From JAXMAR01 sp046350295 (GTDB taxonomy: Bacteria > Planctomycetota > Planctomycetia > Gemmatales > Gemmataceae), in assembly GCA_046350295.1 (NCBI GenBank), contig JAXMAR010000004.1, forward strand, positions 237,790-301,789: a DNA stretch of 64,000 bases, in the 5' to 3' direction. Shown one piece after another: positions 60,051 to 64,000 of this stretch. Numbering within the stretch: position 1 is the first letter of the stretch; every line of letters starts with the position of its first letter. Both the position numbers and the translations under genes were made by a program. The notes beneath the pieces are model-generated. The model worked only from the letters and a program-made list of their open reading frames with translations. It made no database searches and was not told where the DNA came from.

Positions 60051-62198
60051 ATGAAGCCGTTGCGCAAGAGAGCTTGGCTCTTGTCCCTGCTGGCCGGGTT
60101 GTTCGCCGGCCCGGCGTGTCAAATCCAGGCCGGTGAGGCGAAAGCCCCGGCCATCAGCAAGCGCAGCCCCGGCATGAAAGGCCCGGCCCATGCGCTCGAC
60201 CTGCCCGTCCCGCGCAGCTTCGACCTGACCCATGTCGAGCCGGAGCACTATGCGCAGGCGTTGGGCAAGGACCCCCGGCGCATCTTCGAGTTCGTCCGCG
60301 ATCACATCGCCTTCGAGCCATATAGCGGCTGCCTGCGCGGCCCGCGCGGGACGCTCCTGGCCATGGCCGGCAATTCCGTCGACCGGGCCGCCCTGCTGGC
60401 AGCTCTGCTCGAGCAATCCGGGCAAAAGGTGCGGTTCGTGCGCGGCGTGCTCCCGGACGCCCTCGCCCGCGAACTCGTGACGTCCCTGTGGGCGGAGCGC
60501 CCGCGGCCGGTCGCCGTCGGGGAGGACAAGGAAACGTCTCCCATGCTGAAAAAGGTGCGCGACACGATGGCGGCGGCCATCAAGCGCGATTACAACCTCA
60601 TCCGCGACCACGTGCAGAAGGCGGAAAAACGTCCGGGGCCCGACCTCGGTCCGACGCTCGAGGCGCTCGTGAAGGAAACCACCGCGCACTACTGGGTACA
60701 GATGCGGAAGGACGGCAAGTGGCTCGATCTCGATCCATCGTTCGCCGATGCCGCGCCGGGCCGCGCGATTGCAGAGGCGAAGGACGTGCTCGAACGTCTT
60801 CCCGAAGACGTTTTTCATCGCGTCGAGATCCGGGTGCGCGTCGAGGAATATCCGCTTCTTCTCAAGGGGAAGGATGTTTCCAAGCCGGGCAACCGTGTCG
60901 TTCTCACGCACCAGGCGCGGGCGGCCGATCTATCGGGGCGCGACCTGCTGCTCGTCCATCAACCGGAGGGCTGGAAGGGACCGGCCAAGGACCTGGCGAG
61001 CGCGGTCGCCGGCGCCGCGAAGAACAGCGGGCGGCTGAAGCCCGTCGTGCTTGCCGCTGAAGGAAAGTGGCTGGGGGGCGAGCCGTTCCGCGTCGAGCCA
61101 CCGACCGGCAAAGGTTTGGGGGGGATCGGTGACCTGCTCGGGGGTGAAGGGACGCGCACGCCGGCGCCGGTCATCACGGCCGAGTGGATCGAGTGCGATT
61201 TCATCTTCCCTGACGGCCGCAAGGAGACGGTGGAGCGCGAAGTGTTCGACCTCGTGGGCCGCACGGAGACGGGCGTCGGCACGCCTCTGCCCATGGACGA
61301 AGTCCGCGCCTTGACCGCGGTGGCGCCCGCCGCCCTCCGGCGCCGCCTGCTCTCCCTGTTTTTCACGACGGGCCGGATCGACGCGGTCCATCTTCGCCAG
61401 GAGCGCAAGGAGGACGCCGTGCCGAAGGATAAGTCGATGGGCGGCCGCCCGCTGTTGCGGCGCATCGCGACGGCGCTTGCCGCCCGCTCCGATGCGCTGT
61501 TCGACCGGCCGCCGCGCGACAAGGACTTCCTGCGCTTCTATGCCGATTCGCCGCGGCTGCACATAGTCGATTTCGACGGGGGCAACGGCCGCTTCACCAT
61601 CGACCTGCGGCGCGACCGGGTTCGCGTCGTGGCGCTCGAGCGGCGGGAGACTGTTTTCCCGGCCCGCGTTTTCCGCGGCGTCGTGGAAGGCGCCCTGGAA
61701 ACGGCGCTGATCGACCACTTGACCGCCCACGTGCGCAAGAAGGAAGCGTGGCCGCCCATCCTGAGCACCAGCGCGATGTTTTCGCGGGCTCGGGCCGAGA
61801 GCGTTCCGCTGGTATTTCTTTCTGCCGGCGCGGCGGCGCCGAAGGAGGCGCCGAAAAAAGCCCAGGCGCGGGTGCGGCAAGCGCTGGCCAAGGGGCACTG
61901 GGTGCTGACGCCCGAGCGTGGCCTGGCGCTGGGCAAGAGCCCGCGTTTGGCCTGGTGGCAAATCGACCCCAGCACCGGCGAGACGGTCGCCGTCACCGAC
62001 GAGGGCCTGCACGGTACCACGTCGAGCGAGAACGTCATCCTGATTTCCAAGAAGCACGGCGACACCGTCGACGTCATCATCGAGGGGGAGATTATGTCCG
62101 ATTGCGTGACTGTCCTCTGGCAGGACTTGACGATCTTCCTGCGGGAGGAGGTCCCCTTCATCACGCTTCCCGGTTACTGGACGATCGACTTCTTTTGA
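60051..62198 (+). CDS. Exported transglutaminase-fold protein lacking the catalytic cysteine
   Basis: 715 residues from ATG 60051 with GGAGG upstream. Signal peptide (RAWLLSLLAGLFAGPACQIQAG). The transglutaminase-like core is about 75-240: IFEFVRDHIAFEPYSGCLRGPRGTLLAMAGNSVDRAALLAALLEQSG, then AHYWVQMRKDGKWLDLDPSF. The expected Cys is Ser109 (GNSVDRA), while His213 and Asp226 are kept. The rest is beta-rich (FPDGRKETVEREVFDLVGR, IVDFDGGNGRFTIDL) and unrecognised. It may be a non-enzymatic binder or use another nucleophile. It converges on the phosphatidyltransferase gene, overlapping by 38 bp. Confidence 0.8.
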   Translation: MKPLRKRAWLLSLLAGLFAGPACQIQAGEAKAPAISKRSPGMKGPAHALDLPVPRSFDLTHVEPEHYAQALGKDPRRIFEFVRDHIAFEPYSGCLRGPRGTLLAMAGNSVDRAALLAALLEQSGQKVRFVRGVLPDALARELVTSLWAERPRPVAVGEDKETSPMLKKVRDTMAAAIKRDYNLIRDHVQKAEKRPGPDLGPTLEALVKETTAHYWVQMRKDGKWLDLDPSFADAAPGRAIAEAKDVLERLPEDVFHRVEIRVRVEEYPLLLKGKDVSKPGNRVVLTHQARAADLSGRDLLLVHQPEGWKGPAKDLASAVAGAAKNSGRLKPVVLAAEGKWLGGEPFRVEPPTGKGLGGIGDLLGGEGTRTPAPVITAEWIECDFIFPDGRKETVEREVFDLVGRTETGVGTPLPMDEVRALTAVAPAALRRRLLSLFFTTGRIDAVHLRQERKEDAVPKDKSMGGRPLLRRIATALAARSDALFDRPPRDKDFLRFYADSPRLHIVDFDGGNGRFTIDLRRDRVRVVALERRETVFPARVFRGVVEGALETALIDHLTAHVRKKEAWPPILSTSAMFSRARAESVPLVFLSAGAAAPKEAPKKAQARVRQALAKGHWVLTPERGLALGKSPRLAWWQIDPSTGETVAVTDEGLHGTTSSENVILISKKHGDTVDVIIEGEIMSDCVTVLWQDLTIFLREEVPFITLPGYWTIDFF

Positions 62199-62859
62199 GC
62201 TGGCCGGCGATACCGATGAGCCGGCGCACGGCCGTCGCCAGGCCGAGAATGGCGCTGAGGAGGAGCGCCAGCGCGATCACGCCCCAGCCTCGCGTCGGGC
62301 AGACGAGCGGTTGCCAGGCGGCCGGCGTCAACGCGACGTACAGGGCGGCGACCGTCATCAGGAACATGCGCTGCTGCTTGGCCATCGGCCCGCGGAAATC
62401 GTTGCTGGCGCCGGCTGCCTTGCCCGCCGCGCGGACATAGGCGGTGAAGAGGGCGCCGCAGGCGGCGAGGTAGCCGAGCTCGATGTCGCCGCCGAGCGCG
62501 TAGCCGGCGCCGATGAGGGTGGCGGCGTCGGAAACGCGGTCGGGGATCTCGTTGTACAACTCACCGACGGGGGACGCTTGGCCTGAGGCGAGGGCGACCA
62601 TGCCGTCGAGCATGTTGGCGAGGAGCCGGAGTTGAATCAGGGCCGCCGCGAGGACAAACGCGAGTCGCTCCAGGCCGTGCGCCGCGAGATGAGGCGTGGC
62701 GGCGAAGGCGGCGCCGGCGAGAAGGCCGCAGACCATGCCGGCGAGCGAGATGCCGTTGGCGGAGAAGCGCCAGGCAACGCATTTTTCGGCGAGGCGCTGC
62801 GACAGCCTCCAGCCTCGCGCGGCGATCGGTCGGCGGTCCGGTTCGTGGGGAGAAGACAT
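62161..62859 (-). CDS. CDP-alcohol phosphatidyltransferase-family enzyme
   Basis: 232 residues from ATG 62859 (GTG 62865 also possible). Integral membrane protein with six hydrophobic helices. The CDP-OH_P motif is recognisable but altered: NMLDGMVALASGQASPVGELYNEIPDRVSD, with DG and later D/D residues, where the usual form is D-x2-DG-x2-AR-x8-G-x3-D-x3-D. The long GELYNEIPDR variant is shared by a planctomycete subgroup. The enzyme would transfer a phospho-alcohol onto or from CDP-activated lipid in phospholipid synthesis; exact substrate unknown. The gap between it and the FabH remnant (62860-63140) holds no gene I recognise, only a small hairpin near 63092-63106. Confidence 0.85.
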   Translation of the reverse strand: MSSPHEPDRRPIAARGWRLSQRLAEKCVAWRFSANGISLAGMVCGLLAGAAFAATPHLAAHGLERLAFVLAAALIQLRLLANMLDGMVALASGQASPVGELYNEIPDRVSDAATLIGAGYALGGDIELGYLAACGALFTAYVRAAGKAAGASNDFRGPMAKQQRMFLMTVAALYVALTPAAWQPLVCPTRGWGVIALALLLSAILGLATAVRRLIGIAGQLKRSRSSSNREA

Positions 62860-63140
62860 GCTCACTTACCCAGGCCAACTAAACTAGACTTGGACTAGAG
62901 TCCGTCGTTAAATGCCAAACCCCGATATGTCCTTGGCTTTTTGTGCGAAATAGTCATTGAGGATTGTAGGCCGAACGTCTACCAAGTTCGCACGGCATTG
63001 TCGGGCCGCTGGACTTCGGGTCAGGCTACCCAGCTTCTTTTTCGGTTGCGCCACAGGCGTAGGCGCTTCAACCCTGAGCTTCGGGGAGCAACGCCTTCGG
63101 CGTTAGAAGAGGGTATTTCGCGTCGGCGTTGAAGGGGAGG

Positions 63141-63263
63141 TCAGGCCGAGAGGCGGAGGTTGCGCTCGCGCATGATGGCGGCGATGTCGGCCCAGCGGAG
63201 GACGAGGGAGGCCCAGGTGTAGCCGCCGCCGAAGGCGACGAAGAGGAAGTTGTCGCCGACGTT
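63141..63263 (-). pseudogene. FabH (3-oxoacyl-ACP synthase III) C-terminal fragment
   Basis: About 40 codons ending at 63141 read NVGDNFLFVAFGGGYTWASLVLRWADI..., the end of a FabH-type thiolase-fold enzyme (usual GD.VLLVAFGGGFTWGS...). Upstream in the same frame there is no FabH sequence; instead the UbiD-like frame ends one codon away. So this is the tail of a gene whose front is missing, joined to another gene's middle. Confidence 0.65.
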
Positions 63264-64000
63264 ACTGACCGAAGCTGGTGTCTTCCTGCGGCGGGCGGCC
63301 GACGACGGTGAAGGGCCAGATCGCGTCCTTGCGGTGGTAGACCTTGTCGACGCTCAGGACCGGGAACGGATGGCGCAGGCTGTAGTAGCCGAGGTGGTCG
63401 CCGAACGGGCCTTCGGGGGGTCGCTTGTCGGGATCGACGACGCCGCTGATGCAGAAATCGGCGTCGGCGAAGAGGGAGAGCCGGCCTTTGCCCTGGTCGA
63501 TGAGGCGGACGCGCCGGCCGCCGAGCGCGCCGGCGAAGGCCAGCTCCGGCAGTCCTTCGGGCAACGGCATGACCGCGGCGAGGGTCATCACCGGCGGGCC
63601 GCCGACGAAAACGTTGACGCGAAACGGGACGCCCTTGCGGATGGCGGCGGCATGGTGCACACCGATGCCGCGATGGATCTGGTAGTGCAGGCCGACCTGG
63701 CGATCGAGGACATAGTCATTCCCCGAGAGCTGCACGCGATACATGCCGAGGTTTGAATGCCGCCAGCCGGGCCGGTCGGCGTGCTCGGTGTAGACCTGCG
63801 GCAGGGTGATGAACGGCCGTCGTCGGGCCAGCAGACGAGGCGCGGCAACTGGGAGACTGTCGTCTCGCGATCGAGGATCGGCCCGGAGCGGGCCCACTTG
63901 GGACGCATGTGCCAGAGGGCGCGCGGCACGTCGCGGTAGCGCCAGGGACTTTTCCAGAAGGCGGCGGGATCGATCTTCAGCTCGATGAGATGGCGGACGG
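63262..64000 (-). pseudogene. UbiD-family decarboxylase, truncated at 3' end and frameshifted; 5' end outside window
   Basis: The minus frame from the edge reads LIELKIDPAAFWKSPWRYRDVP and ILDRETTVSQLPRLVCWPDDG. A one-base deletion near 63816 then shifts it into PFITLPQVYTEHADRPGWRHSNLGMYRVQLSGNDY, VGLHYQIHRGIGVHHAAAIRKG, NVFVGGPPVMTLAAVMPLPEGL, SGVVDPDKRPPEGPFGDHLGYYSL and VVGRPPQEDTSFG, the UbiD core that binds prenylated FMN and the acid substrate. It stops at 63262 right after EDTSFGQ, losing the last domain (normally some 200 residues). The junction with FabH sequence is abrupt. A complete UbiD would decarboxylate aromatic or alpha,beta-unsaturated acids. Confidence 0.85.

Noticed and set aside
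63092..63106. Rho-independent terminator in the 62860-63140 gap
   Set aside because: A short AACGCC/GGCGTT hairpin exists but no T-run follows on either strand.

Overview
The window is GC-rich, densely coded bacterial DNA and looks like a planctomycete of the Gemmata/Gemmataceae type. The evidence is the protein families present: DUF1501 paired with DUF1549/DUF1553 (BIG2 and haem-c motifs), Ser/Thr kinases fused to WD40, DUF1080, DUF1559, sulfatase-modifying (FGE-type) or TPR domains, ECF sigma/kinase gene pairs, a PEP-CTERM protein, DUF3604, sulfatase, HupE/UreJ proteins, and several families of palindromic intergenic repeats. No rRNA, tRNA, phage, CRISPR or complete transposase gene was seen.

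Layout. 1-10.5 kb: a partial periplasmic glucose/sorbosone-type dehydrogenase with a C-terminal haem site, a zinc-ribbon/TM/cyclase-fold protein, a prenyltransferase-repeat protein, a DegT-family aminotransferase coupled to an ArsR regulator, an aquaporin, a transglutaminase, a 7-bp satellite and a G3E GTPase. 10.6-13.2 kb: a WD40 receptor kinase. 13.2-20.5 kb (minus strand): a terpenoid-type operon running GcvH-like lipoyl carrier, iron-sulfur protein, two small unknown genes, radical SAM enzyme, squalene-hopene-type cyclase, and a DUF116/polyprenyl-diphosphate-synthase fusion. This is the best candidate for an undescribed pathway. 20.6-29.3 kb: an AAA ATPase, two frameshifted DUF1501 genes, an M23/PKD protein, a PEP-CTERM protein and a DUF1549/1553 protein. 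29.4-40.4 kb: a DUF4375-like protein, then two duplicated ECF-sigma/kinase modules separated by a 392-bp inverted-repeat element that carries a CHC2 zinc-finger gene. 40.5-49.1 kb: an OprO/P-type porin, then an envelope operon (DUF3604, DUF4239-like, parvulin, three HupE/UreJ proteins). 49.4-56 kb: a sulfatase operon, a duplicated family of small secreted proteins and NPYTG-repeat proteins, HdeD and a K+ channel. 56-64 kb: a large glycosidase-like protein, a transglutaminase-fold protein lacking its cysteine, a CDP-alcohol phosphatidyltransferase, and a rearranged UbiD/FabH remnant at the right edge.

Working together. The ECF/kinase pairs probably form stress-signalling units, since the first kinase carries a zinc-finger anti-sigma-like N-terminus directly after its sigma gene. 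The minus-strand operon likely makes and modifies a polycyclic isoprenoid, with iron-sulfur and lipoyl proteins supplying redox chemistry. Many genes are secreted or membrane proteins of unknown role.

Quality note. At least ten single-base frameshifts break otherwise well-conserved genes, and the clearest ones lie in homopolymers. This suggests assembly indels rather than mass gene decay, so several features marked pseudogene may be intact in the organism.
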